Assembly (NCBI GenBank): GCA_903876875.1
Contig: CAIRBT010000012.1
Coordinates: 1-56,278, forward strand
Reading direction: 5' to 3'
From: an uncultured Geobacteraceae bacterium
Lineage (GTDB): Bacteria > Desulfobacterota > Desulfuromonadia > Geobacterales > Pseudopelobacteraceae
DNA length: 56,278 bases
Made by a program: the position numbers and the translations under genes. The notes under the pieces are model-generated. The model made no database searches and was not told the origin of the DNA. It saw only the letters and a list, made by a program, of their open reading frames with translations. Below, in pieces: positions 22,349-31,465 of this stretch (positions within the stretch are counted from its first letter, which is position 1; every line of letters starts with the position of its first letter).

Positions 22349-24493
22349 ATGGCAAGCGAAGATCGAGGCGACAAGTTATTGTTTTCAGATTTCCAGCTGA
22401 TTCAGTTGCAGTGGGATCGTTTCCGCTTCTACTGCGACAACGGCCATACGGAGTATGTAGCCAAGGCACGGCGCAACTATCGCTATTATGCCGGGGATGG
22501 CGGCCAGTGGAATGACGATGATCGTTCCTATATGGAAAGCGTACAGGGACGTAAGTGCATCGAGCGTAACGGTATCCTTCCGGCTGTTGAAACGGCTGTG
22601 GGAGAGCAGATTGCCACTCGTGCCGACATTGCCTACAAGCCAGCCAAGGGACAGGCCACGGCAAACATTGCCAAGGATCTGACCAAACTGGGTATGCATG
22701 TCCTCAACAAGACCGGCTATCATCGTATTGAAAAGCAGATGTACAAGGATGGTCTGATTAAGAAACGCGGCTTTATCCGTGCTCGTATGGACTTTAACGG
22801 CAACCTGAACGGAGAGATTGACATCAGGAACGTCAATCCCGAGACAGTTGTGCTTTCTCCTTATGCTGACCAGTACGATCCTGCAACCTGGCCGGATGTT
22901 CTGACTATCTCGTGGTTGTCTCTTGATGAGATTGAAGGGATGTATGGCCGTGAGGCTCGCATGGCAACCGACAAGTCACACGCGGAATACACAGAAGATT
23001 CATGGGGCCGGGAGTTTGCCCACATGAATGAGCTTGATGATCGTCAAGGTTTCGGTAAGGCAGCTGGCAACGTCTACCACTTCCGCAGTCAAGACAGCGG
23101 TGAAGTCCGCTTGAGAGTTATCGAGCGACAATACTACAAGATGAGCCTCTGTATGCATTACGTTGATCCAAAGACCGGTGATACCGAACCGGTACCGGAC
23201 CAGACACCACTGGTACAGGCCCGAGAGTTTGCAGCAATGAATGGCTTGGTGTTGCAGAAGTTGAACGCCAAGCGAGTATACTGGATGGTGACTACTCGCT
23301 TTGCTGTACTGCATAACGATTGGAGCCCCTACAAGACCTTTGATATCATTCCCTACTTCTGGTTGTTCGATTATGGTCACTGCCTGGCTATGGTTGATAA
23401 TGCAATCAGTCCGCAGGAATTGGAAAACAAGAGTCTGTCTGCTTCAATCCATTACCAGACAAGCGTGTCTAACTCAGGATGGAAGGTAAAGGCCGGCTCA
23501 CTCAAGAACATGACTACCGCTGAACTGGCAGAGAAGGGCATGAAAACCGGTATCGTGCTTGAACTGGATGAAGTGGATAATGCCCAGAAGATCACACCTA
23601 ATACCTTCCCTACCGGGATGGATCGTCTCGCACAAATAGGAGCGGAAGGCATCAAGAGCGTTACCGGCATGTCTGATGCTGAACAGGGGCTCAATTCTCC
23701 TGAAGTGTCAGGCGTAGCCATTAACGCCAAGCAGTACCAGAGTAAGCTGATACTGGCAGATGCTCATGATAACATGGCATTTACTCGCATTCTTCTGGCA
23801 CGTAAGTTGATGGAGCTGTTCCAGCGGTTCTTTACCAATGAGCGGATGTTCAAGATCATTGGTACTGACGACCGGGGCAACGACACTGAGGAAGAGCTTG
23901 TTATCAATCAGGTCGATGAACTGGGGCAGATTGTCAATGACATTACCCTGGGTGAATATGAAGTTGTCGTTACTTCTCAACCGCTGGCAGCAACCTTTGC
24001 CGATACTCAGTTCCAGCAGCTTCTTGAAATGCAGAAAGCTGGTATGCCTATACCGGCTGATGTTATTGTTCTGGCTTCAAACCTCTCCAACAAGCAGCAG
24101 CTCGCTGATCGTCTGTCTAATCCTGATGATAATGGAGCGGCTGCAGCTCAATTGAAACTGCTGGAAGCTCGCATAAAGGATATCATGGCCGGTGTCGATC
24201 TCAAGGCCGAACAGCGCAACAAGCTGGTAGCGGAAAAGACCAATACCAATATTCAAGGCATGTTCGGGGCTGTCAATGCCGCCAAGGTTCTGGCCATGAC
24301 ACCCGGGGCAGCACCGCTGGCAGATGAGCTGATGCTGTCAGCTGGCTTTGAAGATCACAATGCTTCGCCGGTCATTCCTCAGCAGGTACCACAACTGCCA
24401 ATCAGCACGCCGGTACCGCAGAACACCAGCCCGAACTTTCCGCCGCAAGCCGATCATGGCTATTCAACCGGCATTGAAGGCGGTGGAGCATGA
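22349..24493 (+). CDS. Portal protein, P22-like
   Basis: The 714-residue protein matches P22-type portals in size and sequence pattern: 'YVAKARRNYRYYAGDGGQW' near the N-terminus, 'IRNVNPETVVLSPYADQYDPATWPD' in the centre, and 'GVAINAKQYQSKLILADAHDNM' near residue 460. The C-terminal region after about residue 600 is helical and then Pro-rich. ATG 22349 is chosen (GGGGACAGTC before it); the TTG at 22331 lacks a site. Twelve copies would form the DNA channel. Confidence 0.87.
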   Translation: MASEDRGDKLLFSDFQLIQLQWDRFRFYCDNGHTEYVAKARRNYRYYAGDGGQWNDDDRSYMESVQGRKCIERNGILPAVETAVGEQIATRADIAYKPAKGQATANIAKDLTKLGMHVLNKTGYHRIEKQMYKDGLIKKRGFIRARMDFNGNLNGEIDIRNVNPETVVLSPYADQYDPATWPDVLTISWLSLDEIEGMYGREARMATDKSHAEYTEDSWGREFAHMNELDDRQGFGKAAGNVYHFRSQDSGEVRLRVIERQYYKMSLCMHYVDPKTGDTEPVPDQTPLVQAREFAAMNGLVLQKLNAKRVYWMVTTRFAVLHNDWSPYKTFDIIPYFWLFDYGHCLAMVDNAISPQELENKSLSASIHYQTSVSNSGWKVKAGSLKNMTTAELAEKGMKTGIVLELDEVDNAQKITPNTFPTGMDRLAQIGAEGIKSVTGMSDAEQGLNSPEVSGVAINAKQYQSKLILADAHDNMAFTRILLARKLMELFQRFFTNERMFKIIGTDDRGNDTEEELVINQVDELGQIVNDITLGEYEVVVTSQPLAATFADTQFQQLLEMQKAGMPIPADVIVLASNLSNKQQLADRLSNPDDNGAAAAQLKLLEARIKDIMAGVDLKAEQRNKLVAEKTNTNIQGMFGAVNAAKVLAMTPGAAPLADELMLSAGFEDHNASPVIPQQVPQLPISTPVPQNTSPNFPPQADHGYSTGIEGGGA

Positions 24494-24768
24494 TAAGTCT
24501 GATTGCAGTCGGAATCGGGGCTATCCTTATTGCTCTATCAGGCGTTTTGTCATGGCACTTTAAGCGTAAACGTGACCACGCTGATTACGTACAGCGCAAA
24601 CAGGATGAAGAGACGTATCTGGAAACACAGAGACAGCGCATGAAGGCAAACAGGACAGAGTTTATGAAGGAGATCGAGCAGATTGCCAAAGCCCGTCACC
24701 CTGAGTCAACCAGGCACCAGCGCAGGGCAGTTGCTTCACGCTACAAGCAACAAATAAAAAGTTCTTGA
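24490..24768 (+). CDS. Small membrane-anchored coiled-coil protein
   Basis: 92 residues: one N-terminal membrane helix ('LIAVGIGAILIALSGVLSWHF'), then a long charged helix. ATGA overlap with the portal gene. Possibly a spanin-like or assembly accessory; unproven. Confidence 0.65.
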   Translation: MISLIAVGIGAILIALSGVLSWHFKRKRDHADYVQRKQDEETYLETQRQRMKANRTEFMKEIEQIAKARHPESTRHQRRAVASRYKQQIKSS

Positions 24769-24802
24769 CAACATTTTACTATCCGTCATAATTACGGCGG
24801 AT
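24765..24802 (+). promoter_or_regulatory. Promoter with 22-bp palindromic control site 3
   Basis: TTGACA (24765-24770), exactly 17 bp, then ATAATT (24788-24793). The -10 element is the centre of the palindrome ATCCGTC-ATAATTAC-GGCGGAT (24781-24802). This copy links the palindromes directly to promoter function: a protein bound there would cover the -10 box. Confidence 0.72.
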
Positions 24803-24813
24803 AAAGGTGATTT

Positions 24814-25002
24814 ATGGCTAACAGCACTGTACAACATATACGTCGCATCCCGGTTAAAGACCCGCGTAAAGCTGCACTTGATCTGCTTGATCTATGCAAG
24901 GAGTGCGGCATCATCACTGCCAAGTTTACCGGAAACCTGACGCTCCATCTGAATCAAGGCGGTCTTGTCGGTACCAAGCTTGAAGAGATGAACCCGCTGT
25001 AA
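24814..25002 (+). CDS. Small hypothetical structural-region protein
   Basis: 62 residues, AAAGGTG before the ATG, 11 bp after palindrome 3. 'KDPRKAALDLLDLCKECGIITAKFTGNLTLHLNQGG' looks like a compact alpha/beta fold. Not recognised. Confidence 0.6.
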   Translation: MANSTVQHIRRIPVKDPRKAALDLLDLCKECGIITAKFTGNLTLHLNQGGLVGTKLEEMNPL

Positions 25003-25066
25003 CAAGTCAACAACTGAATACCGGTAGTCGCGGATAATCTTTTTACCTGAGTGCAGGATTAAATAG

Positions 25067-25108
25067 ACCCCGCATATACGTCAATTACGGCGTGTGTGTG
25101 GGGTTTTG
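25067..25108 (+). terminator. Intrinsic terminator
   Basis: A 13-bp stem with three G-U pairs: CCCCGCATATACG with CGTGTGTGTGGGG, loop of about 10 nt, followed by TTTTGTCG. It closes the unit started at palindrome 3. The stretch 25003-25165 holds nothing else I can support. Confidence 0.68.
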
Positions 25109-25165
25109 TCGTTTCAGGGGGCAGTCATGATCAGCAGCGCACCAATTAAATGCGGGAGGTCAACA

Positions 25166-25351
25166 ATGGCAAAAGGGAAAATGTCTGATAATGAAAAGAA
25201 ATGGGAAACAGAGGATGATATTCGGGCTCTCTCTCGTGCAGAAGAGGTTGAAGCTGAACTCAAGAAAGACCCTGAACGCCGCAAGCGCCTCAATGAGATG
25301 GTTAAGGCTCGCATGTCCGAGATGGCCGGACTTCTCAAAGAAAAGGATTAG
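25166..25351 (+). CDS. Small charged protein before the scaffold
   Basis: ATG 25166 has GGGAGG 6 nt upstream. 61 residues, highly charged helix ('RAEEVEAELKKDPERRKRLNEMVKAR'). Possibly a head-assembly accessory. Confidence 0.6.
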   Translation: MAKGKMSDNEKKWETEDDIRALSRAEEVEAELKKDPERRKRLNEMVKARMSEMAGLLKEKD

Positions 25352-25390
25352 GGCCGGAAGGTCCAGATAACACAACCGGGAGGCAGTACA

Positions 25391-26326
25391 ATGACTTTAT
25401 CAGCAACAGAAGTAGCGGTACCGGAAGCGGTGCCCGGAGCAGTACCGGCAGTAGAGGACAGAGGCGATTTCTTTGAGCCTGAACCAGCAGCAGAGGGAGT
25501 CCGTGTTGATGCAGAGTACAACCCTGACATTCTGGCAAAACTGGTCAAAGAGGAACCGGCTGCAAAGGTCGAAATGGAAGAGAAGCCTGATGGAACTATA
25601 CCCCGCGCACGCTTCAATGAGGTGAACGAGGAAAACAAGGCGCTCAAGGCGCAGTTGGAATCACTCAAGACAACACAGCGTCCTGCAGCAGAGCCAGCTG
25701 AACCGGCAGCACAGCAACAGACTGTTGAAGATCCTCGTAAGAAGATACGGGAGATGCGCCGTCAACAGAAGGATTTGGAGATAGAAGGTGATCTTGAAGC
25801 GGCAAGCGAACTGGGGGATCAGATTGATGATCTTCTTTTACAGGTTGCCGCCGTGAGAGCGGAAACCAATATCAAGCAGAGTGCCAGTCAACAGACGTTA
25901 CAATCATCGCTTGAGACAGTGGCTACCGTAGCATATGACAAATATCCCTTCCTTAATATTGATTCTCCTGATGTTGACGTTGATGCAGTTGGGGCCGTCA
26001 GGGTTCGTACTTCCGAACTTATCACAAGCGGATTGACACCGGTTGAAGCATTGCAGATAGCAATTGACGAGAAGGGGCCGAAGTTTGCCCGCCTACTTGG
26101 CACTACCACTCCTGCTGTTGATCCGAATAAGGCTGAACAGGTACGGCAATCACGCGACATTCAGGCACGAACTACAGCGGCCTCAGCTTCGGTTGCTCAA
26201 CCGCCTGTACTTCCTGGCAAAGGTGAAGAGTCGTTTACGGTGAACATCGATAAGATGTCAGAGAAGCAATTTAAGGAATTCAGCAAAACAGAAGCAGCCG
26301 CACGAGCACGAGGGGATATTCTGTAG
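25391..26326 (+). CDS. Scaffolding protein (putative)
   Basis: 311 residues with the marks of a capsid scaffold: acidic, Ala/Pro-rich N-terminus, a central coiled coil ('NEENKALKAQLESLKTTQRP', 'RKKIREMRRQQKDLEIEGDLEAASELG') and a helical basic-acidic C-terminus. It sits directly before the major capsid gene, the normal place. It should be present in procapsids and lost or cleaved at maturation. Confidence 0.72.
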   Translation: MTLSATEVAVPEAVPGAVPAVEDRGDFFEPEPAAEGVRVDAEYNPDILAKLVKEEPAAKVEMEEKPDGTIPRARFNEVNEENKALKAQLESLKTTQRPAAEPAEPAAQQQTVEDPRKKIREMRRQQKDLEIEGDLEAASELGDQIDDLLLQVAAVRAETNIKQSASQQTLQSSLETVATVAYDKYPFLNIDSPDVDVDAVGAVRVRTSELITSGLTPVEALQIAIDEKGPKFARLLGTTTPAVDPNKAEQVRQSRDIQARTTAASASVAQPPVLPGKGEESFTVNIDKMSEKQFKEFSKTEAAARARGDIL

Positions 26327-26598
26327 CACATTCTGGGTAATCCGGACAGTAAGGAGGGGCACTGAAAGCCCCTCCAAAGTCAAGCAAGGCCTTAATCTGC
26401 CAGTACCGACGCACTGCAAGCGGTCGTTTTCGTCCTGAGTGTGACGTTAATCCATTCCGCAAGCTACCGCGATACTGTGCCAGTGACCGACGCCGCTGTG
26501 AAGTGGTCGTTTCCGCCCGATGTGCCGGGCGTTAATCCGCACAAATCCCATGCAGTCAAAACGAAACGACACACAAAACTCACAGGAGGAATTCAGTC
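26327..26598 (+). promoter_or_regulatory. Structured leader upstream of the major capsid gene
   Basis: 271 bp with no gene. It contains a strong hairpin GGAGGGGC-actgaaa-GCCCCTCC (26353-26375) without a U-run, then two imperfect repeats (26405-26453 and 26486-26538) that each start ACCGACGC, can form two hairpins, and end GTTAATCC. The ribosome-binding site ACAGGAGG follows. Likely an mRNA leader that stabilises or regulates capsid mRNA; inference. Confidence 0.55.
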
Positions 26599-27717
26599 AT
26601 GTCAGTTACCAATTTTGGAGCACTCAACCCCGATCAGATTAAAATCTGGTCTCGCGATGTACTCTCGCAGATGCGCGAGAAGTCCTACATCCTATCCAAG
26701 TTCGCAGGTAAAGGCGACAACTTCCCTATTCAGTTAATCACTGATCTCAAGAAAACCGTAGGCGGCGGCCTCAAGTGCATCATGACTCTGGTTGCCGACC
26801 TCGTAGAAGATGGCGGCGTTGGTTCTGTCGGTGGCAAGCGTGAAGGCACCGAAGAGCAAATGAAGTCCTACCAGCAGGAGATCATGATTGACGAGATCTA
26901 CCACTCAGTCCGTAACGAGGGCGAGCTGGCCGATCAGAACACAGTCGTTGATTTCCGTGGCGAAGCAAAAGACAAACTATCTACCTGGCTTGCTTCACGT
27001 GCTGACCAGCTGGCATTCCTTACCGCTTCCGGCATTTCCTATGCCTACAACCTGGACGGCTCTGCTCGTGCCAAAGACACCTTAACCAAGCTGAACTTTG
27101 CTTCGTATGTGTCGGCACCTTCCGCAAAACGGTGGAGACGCTGGAACGGTACCGCTGGTACGCTCGATGCTGGTGATACTTCAGTAATATCCGCTACCGA
27201 TATTCCGACCTACAAAATGCTGACCAAGCTTAAAGCTTACGCCAAGAGCCACATGGTCAAACCCTTACATGCCGGTGGCAAAGAGTATTACGTGATTTTT
27301 GTGACCGCCAACACTCTGGCCATGATCAAGAACGATGCCGATTACAAATTGGCGGTCATTCAGGGCGGCGTACGCGGCGACGAGAACCCGTTTTTCACTG
27401 GCGGCACTGTAACCGTTGACGGCCTGATTATTCAGGAACACTCACTGGTTTACAACACCAATGGCGCTACAACCAAGTGGGGCGTAGGCAATGCCATTAA
27501 CGGTAGCCGCTCTATCTTGATGGGCGCTCAGGCTCTCGGCTTTTCTGATCTTGGCGCGCCGAAATGGGTTGAGAAAGGTTTTGAGTACGATAGCCAGCAG
27601 GGTATCTACACCAGCAAGATCTTTGGTCTGCTCAAACCCAAGTTCTACAGCAACCTCGACAAGAGCACCGAAGACTTCGGTCTGGTTGTCGTTGACCACT
27701 ACATGGACCCGTACTAA
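26599..27717 (+). CDS. Major capsid protein, N4 gp56-like
   Basis: The 372-residue protein belongs by pattern to the N4-gp56 family. Visible features are 'IWSRDVLSQMREKSYILSKFAGKGDNFPI' at the N-terminus, 'MKSYQQEIMIDEIYHSVRNEGEL' in the E-loop region, 'YYVIFVTANTLAMIKNDADYK' and 'GQALGFSDLG'-type strands. It has strong AGGAGG initiation and a structured leader, fitting very high expression. It forms the icosahedral shell with the P22-like portal at one vertex. Confidence 0.88.
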   Translation: MSVTNFGALNPDQIKIWSRDVLSQMREKSYILSKFAGKGDNFPIQLITDLKKTVGGGLKCIMTLVADLVEDGGVGSVGGKREGTEEQMKSYQQEIMIDEIYHSVRNEGELADQNTVVDFRGEAKDKLSTWLASRADQLAFLTASGISYAYNLDGSARAKDTLTKLNFASYVSAPSAKRWRRWNGTAGTLDAGDTSVISATDIPTYKMLTKLKAYAKSHMVKPLHAGGKEYYVIFVTANTLAMIKNDADYKLAVIQGGVRGDENPFFTGGTVTVDGLIIQEHSLVYNTNGATTKWGVGNAINGSRSILMGAQALGFSDLGAPKWVEKGFEYDSQQGIYTSKIFGLLKPKFYSNLDKSTEDFGLVVVDHYMDPY

Positions 27718-27846
27718 GCGGATAAACCGGAGGGACGGGCTTAATAACCTGCACCTTACCCATGGCAGGGTGATGCTTTCCCGGTTGCGTCAGCGGTTAA
27801 CGCCGCAACCCTGCCGACAAAATTCATTCAGAAAGGAATTACGATC

Positions 27847-28251
27847 ATGCCGATCACTCAAGATGCAGGGGTACAGGCCCCGTCAGTAAAAAAAGTAAAT
27901 TTTACCTTTGCCGACCTGGGGGCAACCACTGCTTTCAATAATGAAGCTATAGGCCTCCCCAGCGGTGCAATTGTTCGTGGTGGCGAACTGGTTATTACGA
28001 CTGCGTTCAACTCCACTACCAACACGTTAACTGTAGGTGACAAAACTACCGCCAACCGTTACAAGTCCAATATCGATGCCAAGACGGCAGCACTTACGTC
28101 ACTGGTACCAACAGGTGAACTGGTGGACAACGCCAACGAGCGCGTTATTGTTATCAACTCGGCATTCACCGGAGTTGCGCCAACAGCAGGAGCAGGCTAC
28201 CTAATTATTGAGTACATCGAAACGGGCCGAGCTGACTTCCTTCAGCGGTAA
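27847..28251 (+). CDS. Capsid-associated (decoration-like) protein
   Basis: 134 residues, beta-rich with many Thr/Val ('AIVRGGELVITTAFNSTTNTLTVGD', 'ERVIVINSAFTGVAPTAGAGYLIIEYIE'). It directly follows the major capsid gene. Decoration or head-stabilising role is inferred. A hairpin GGTTGCG...CGCAACC (27783-27810) sits in its leader. Confidence 0.62.
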   Translation: MPITQDAGVQAPSVKKVNFTFADLGATTAFNNEAIGLPSGAIVRGGELVITTAFNSTTNTLTVGDKTTANRYKSNIDAKTAALTSLVPTGELVDNANERVIVINSAFTGVAPTAGAGYLIIEYIETGRADFLQR

Positions 28252-28263
28252 GCAAGCAGCAGA

Positions 28264-28288
28264 CAGGGGCGGGTTATGCTCGCCCCTG
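28264..28288 (+). terminator. GC-rich intergenic hairpin
   Basis: CAGGGGCG and CGCCCCTG around a 9-nt loop, followed by AATAAAAC rather than a U-run. A processing or stability element, or a weak attenuator, between head genes. Confidence 0.4.
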
Positions 28289-28313
28289 AATAAAACAACC
28301 GGAGGATACACCA

Positions 28314-28844
28314 ATGGCAGTTAATCCGAACACTTTTGACCCCAGCTCCATAATCACTAACGCAAATACCAGGTTTTGTACTCTCCCAGGCCAAGAGCCG
28401 ATCGTGCTGTCAACTGTACATGGTGGCCACGGCTGTCGTATTGCCGACACTCCGCGCACTGTGCCAATATTTTTTCATCAGGAAGCGATTAGCAAGGGCG
28501 CTTACACCGAAGAGCAGATTGTTGATCTTAAAACACGCCTGGCAGGAGTAGTAGCGCCGGGCACTCCAATTGTTCAAGTCGGAACTCCACTTACGCCACC
28601 ACTTGTACTACAGGATTCAGACGATGACGGCTTTGCTCCGTCACCGCAAGATCCTGCACCTCCCGCTGCGACAAGCGAGAGAACCGAGCAGATCAAAGTG
28701 GCAATTATCGATCTTCTTAATACCGGTAATCCCAGTGACTTTACCAGTTCCGGCACCCCCAAGGTGGAAGTGCTGAAAGAGAAGCTGGGCTTTGAAGTGA
28801 CCGGTACTGAGCGCGATTCCGCTTACGACGCCATCAAGGGGTAA
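28314..28844 (+). CDS. Hypothetical virion-region protein
   Basis: 176 residues. The N-terminal 80 are compact. An acidic Pro-rich linker ('DSDDDGFAPSPQDPAPP') leads to a small C-terminal helical domain ('IDLLNTGNPSDFTSSGTPKVEVLKEKLGFEVTGTERD'), which I associate with phage head proteins of unknown role. Confidence 0.62.
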   Translation: MAVNPNTFDPSSIITNANTRFCTLPGQEPIVLSTVHGGHGCRIADTPRTVPIFFHQEAISKGAYTEEQIVDLKTRLAGVVAPGTPIVQVGTPLTPPLVLQDSDDDGFAPSPQDPAPPAATSERTEQIKVAIIDLLNTGNPSDFTSSGTPKVEVLKEKLGFEVTGTERDSAYDAIKG

Positions 28845-28847
28845 ATC

Positions 28848-29531
28848 ATGGATATCGAGGGATTGGTTACGCGCATCAGGACGGAATTTCTTGATGATGC
28901 AAACGGAATACGAGAAGCGCATTTCTTGTGGAAAACGCGGCATATTATCGCATCACTGTCTCAGGCGGAACGGGAACTGTGCCGCAAACTGTTTCTACTG
29001 CATGATTCTACTACTGCGGAAATATGTCAGTTCTCCGTTGCCGCCCAGGGGGGAATATTTCCGAGAGAATACCCCATTGACGACAGAATTCTGCGCATAG
29101 AACGTTTGAAGTTTCCCGGAGTAACCAAGCCCCTTGAACGCAAAACAACCGCCTGGCTGGATCAGCATGATCCCGGCTGGGATGAAGCTACGGGTACACC
29201 ATCTTTCTTTACGGTGGACTCGGGAGACTTCGTTATCGCTTTTAACCGTCAACCGATAACAGGCGGCACGGTGACCATGACCGTCAAGCGGTTGCCGCTG
29301 ATGCCGCTAAGCGAAAAGGAGACAAGCGTATCACCGGAAGTCAAACAACTGGATGATGAACTTATCCACGGAGCATTGAAATATCTCTATATCAAGCCGG
29401 ATCTGGAAGGTTATGACCCGAACTTGTCCGCCAAATGGGCGAAACAGTTTGACGCTGATATCGATCAGATCACCTTGAACCGCGCCGCCATGAATCCGCA
29501 GGAATACGTCTGTCGCCCGGAGAGGTTCTGA
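28848..29531 (+). CDS. Head-tail adaptor protein (putative)
   Basis: 227 residues; N-terminal helix bundle ('TRIRTEFLDDANGIREAHFLWKTRHIIASLSQAERELC') typical of podoviral/siphoviral connector proteins, then a beta-rich insert and a C-terminal helix. Position after the head genes and before the tail-hub gene supports an adaptor that docks on the portal. Confidence 0.66.
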   Translation: MDIEGLVTRIRTEFLDDANGIREAHFLWKTRHIIASLSQAERELCRKLFLLHDSTTAEICQFSVAAQGGIFPREYPIDDRILRIERLKFPGVTKPLERKTTAWLDQHDPGWDEATGTPSFFTVDSGDFVIAFNRQPITGGTVTMTVKRLPLMPLSEKETSVSPEVKQLDDELIHGALKYLYIKPDLEGYDPNLSAKWAKQFDADIDQITLNRAAMNPQEYVCRPERF

Positions 29532-29533
29532 TT

Positions 29534-31015
29534 ATGCGCTTTTCTTTCGCCGGTATGAACACTCTGGCTGATCCTGCCAGTTTTGATCCAAAGAAAGGTC
29601 AGTGCGTCGATATCTGCAACTGTGATCTTGACGACGAACATAACGCCATCAGGCGGGATGGTTTCTCTCTTGTAGTAGCAGGTGATATCACATCCGCATG
29701 GACCAGTAAAGACGGTGTGACCTACTGCGTTTACAGTGGACACCTCTGTACCTTCGACGGCAGTGCGGTAACGGTATTGGATGATGACTTGACGGTGCTG
29801 CCAAATTGCGAGTTCGAACAGGTAAACGATGTCGTAGTGTTTTCTGACAATGTGAAAATCGGCATTATCGAGGGTAATAGCGCTACGTTGATAAGCCATC
29901 CATCAGATTGGGTAGACGTAGAGGCACTGGAGACTTGGGTAACCAGTCACTATCCGGCAGATCCGGCCAAGTGGAACGGGACCACATCAAACAGTAACTT
30001 CGAGGTAGATGCTTTCAAGCTGGCTACGCTGGCCGGCAAGTGTCTGCATCATTTCGGAGGCACGCTTTATCTAGCGATCGATAATTTTGTCTATGCCACC
30101 AAAACGCATAACATCGAACAGATGGATATTCGCTACAACGTGGTTGCCGGTTTTGCTGATCCAGTAACCATGATCCATCACGGCACCAATGGTCTGTTTG
30201 TGGGCACCGAGAAAGCAACATATTTTCTTGAGGGGGGCGGGATTGTCGTTGATGAGTCCGGCAAGCTGCAAGCTGGATTCACTCAGGCTCAGGTAACACC
30301 GTATGGAGCAATCTACGGCACAACCGTTCAAGTCCATGCCGGTCTTATACCTCAGCTACAAGCGGTAGGAATGGCAGTTCTCTGGTCTACACGAGTAGGA
30401 GTCTTTGCCGGATTACCGGGAGGTGCCGCCGTTAACCTCTCAGCCGATAAGGTGACGCTCCCTGATGTAGCTACCGGTACCGCCATGTTCAAAGAGCACA
30501 ACGGCCTGAATCAGTATATCGCCTGCTTTTCCACTGTGGCATGGGTGCTCAATCTGGTGAAGGGTACGCACAGCCGTTTTACCAATTATCCTTTTACCAG
30601 TCTGTTCAAGCATGGCTCTGGATATTATGGAGCCGACAGTCACGGCATATTCAGGATTGAAGGTGATACTGATTATATGGGAGTGCCGGAGCTGGCTCAG
30701 AAGATTGACGCCTTTGTGCTTACACCGTCAACCGACTTCGGTAAGAAAGAAAAGAAGTATCTGCCAGCTCTTTATGTCCAGGCAAGGTGTGATTGCGAGT
30801 TGGCAGTTGATTACTTTGTTAATGAGCAGCTGGCTTATGAGGATGATGTGATTCTGTTTGATGATCTGGCCTCAGCACATACCTTGCGATCTTCTCCACC
30901 TCGCGGAATGAGCGCAACGTTCTGGCAGTTCAAGCTTAAAAATATCAACGGTTCTGCATTTACGGCGTTCAACCTTGAACCGACAGTGACAGTTGCCACC
31001 AGCCGGACTCGATAA
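29534..31015 (+). CDS. Tail-hub/nozzle-like beta-propeller protein
   Basis: 493 residues with repeated blade-like strands ('KDGVTYCVYSGHLCTFDGSAVTVL', 'NGLFVGTEKATYFLEGG', 'GSGYYGADSHGIFRIEG'). This architecture is typical of podoviral tail nozzle/stabilisation proteins such as P22 gp10 analogues. It would close the portal channel and carry the needle or fibres. Assignment rests on order and fold pattern, not on a family match. Confidence 0.6.
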   Translation: MRFSFAGMNTLADPASFDPKKGQCVDICNCDLDDEHNAIRRDGFSLVVAGDITSAWTSKDGVTYCVYSGHLCTFDGSAVTVLDDDLTVLPNCEFEQVNDVVVFSDNVKIGIIEGNSATLISHPSDWVDVEALETWVTSHYPADPAKWNGTTSNSNFEVDAFKLATLAGKCLHHFGGTLYLAIDNFVYATKTHNIEQMDIRYNVVAGFADPVTMIHHGTNGLFVGTEKATYFLEGGGIVVDESGKLQAGFTQAQVTPYGAIYGTTVQVHAGLIPQLQAVGMAVLWSTRVGVFAGLPGGAAVNLSADKVTLPDVATGTAMFKEHNGLNQYIACFSTVAWVLNLVKGTHSRFTNYPFTSLFKHGSGYYGADSHGIFRIEGDTDYMGVPELAQKIDAFVLTPSTDFGKKEKKYLPALYVQARCDCELAVDYFVNEQLAYEDDVILFDDLASAHTLRSSPPRGMSATFWQFKLKNINGSAFTAFNLEPTVTVATSRTR

Positions 31016-31036
31016 TAGATATTTAAGGAGATTGCA

Positions 31037-31465
31037 ATGGTAAAACTGACAGACGAAGGTGGTCTTTATATTCTTAACTGTCTTTTCAATGGGACGGCAT
31101 TACCTGCTACATTATATGTCCAACTCTTTGTAGCTGGCGGCACGCTTGCTGATGCTGACATGAACGACACCAGAGCGGAAGCAGTTGGCGGCGGCTACTC
31201 TTCGGCAACAATTAATGCCGCAGAAAATACCGTTTATATAAATGGCGGGATACCAACCGCAGAATGGGATGTGCAGACGTTTACTTTTACTGGCCCGCTT
31301 ACCGGTAATGCCACCATATACGGTTATCAGGTCATTTCTATGAGTGACGCTTCATATCCGGTTCTGTTTGAGGAACTGCTGGATACACCGTTTAAGCCAA
31401 TGGCCAACGGGGATATTCTGAAAATCACTCCTAAAGTTCAATTAGGCAACGGGACACCGGCATAA
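31037..31465 (+). CDS. Small tail-fibre-type protein
   Basis: 142 residues: 'GGLYILNCLFNGTALPATLYVQLFVAGGT' followed by 'FTGPLTGNATIYGYQVISM'. It belongs to the same small tail protein type as 53436-53873 (PATLY-x-x-LF motif in both). Likely a virion tail-tip component. Confidence 0.62.
   Translation: MVKLTDEGGLYILNCLFNGTALPATLYVQLFVAGGTLADADMNDTRAEAVGGGYSSATINAAENTVYINGGIPTAEWDVQTFTFTGPLTGNATIYGYQVISMSDASYPVLFEELLDTPFKPMANGDILKITPKVQLGNGTPA

Noticed and set aside
26441-26737. 98-codon ORF over the capsid gene leader
   Set aside because: It overlaps the capsid gene start in another frame, has no ribosome-binding site and covers the structured repeats.
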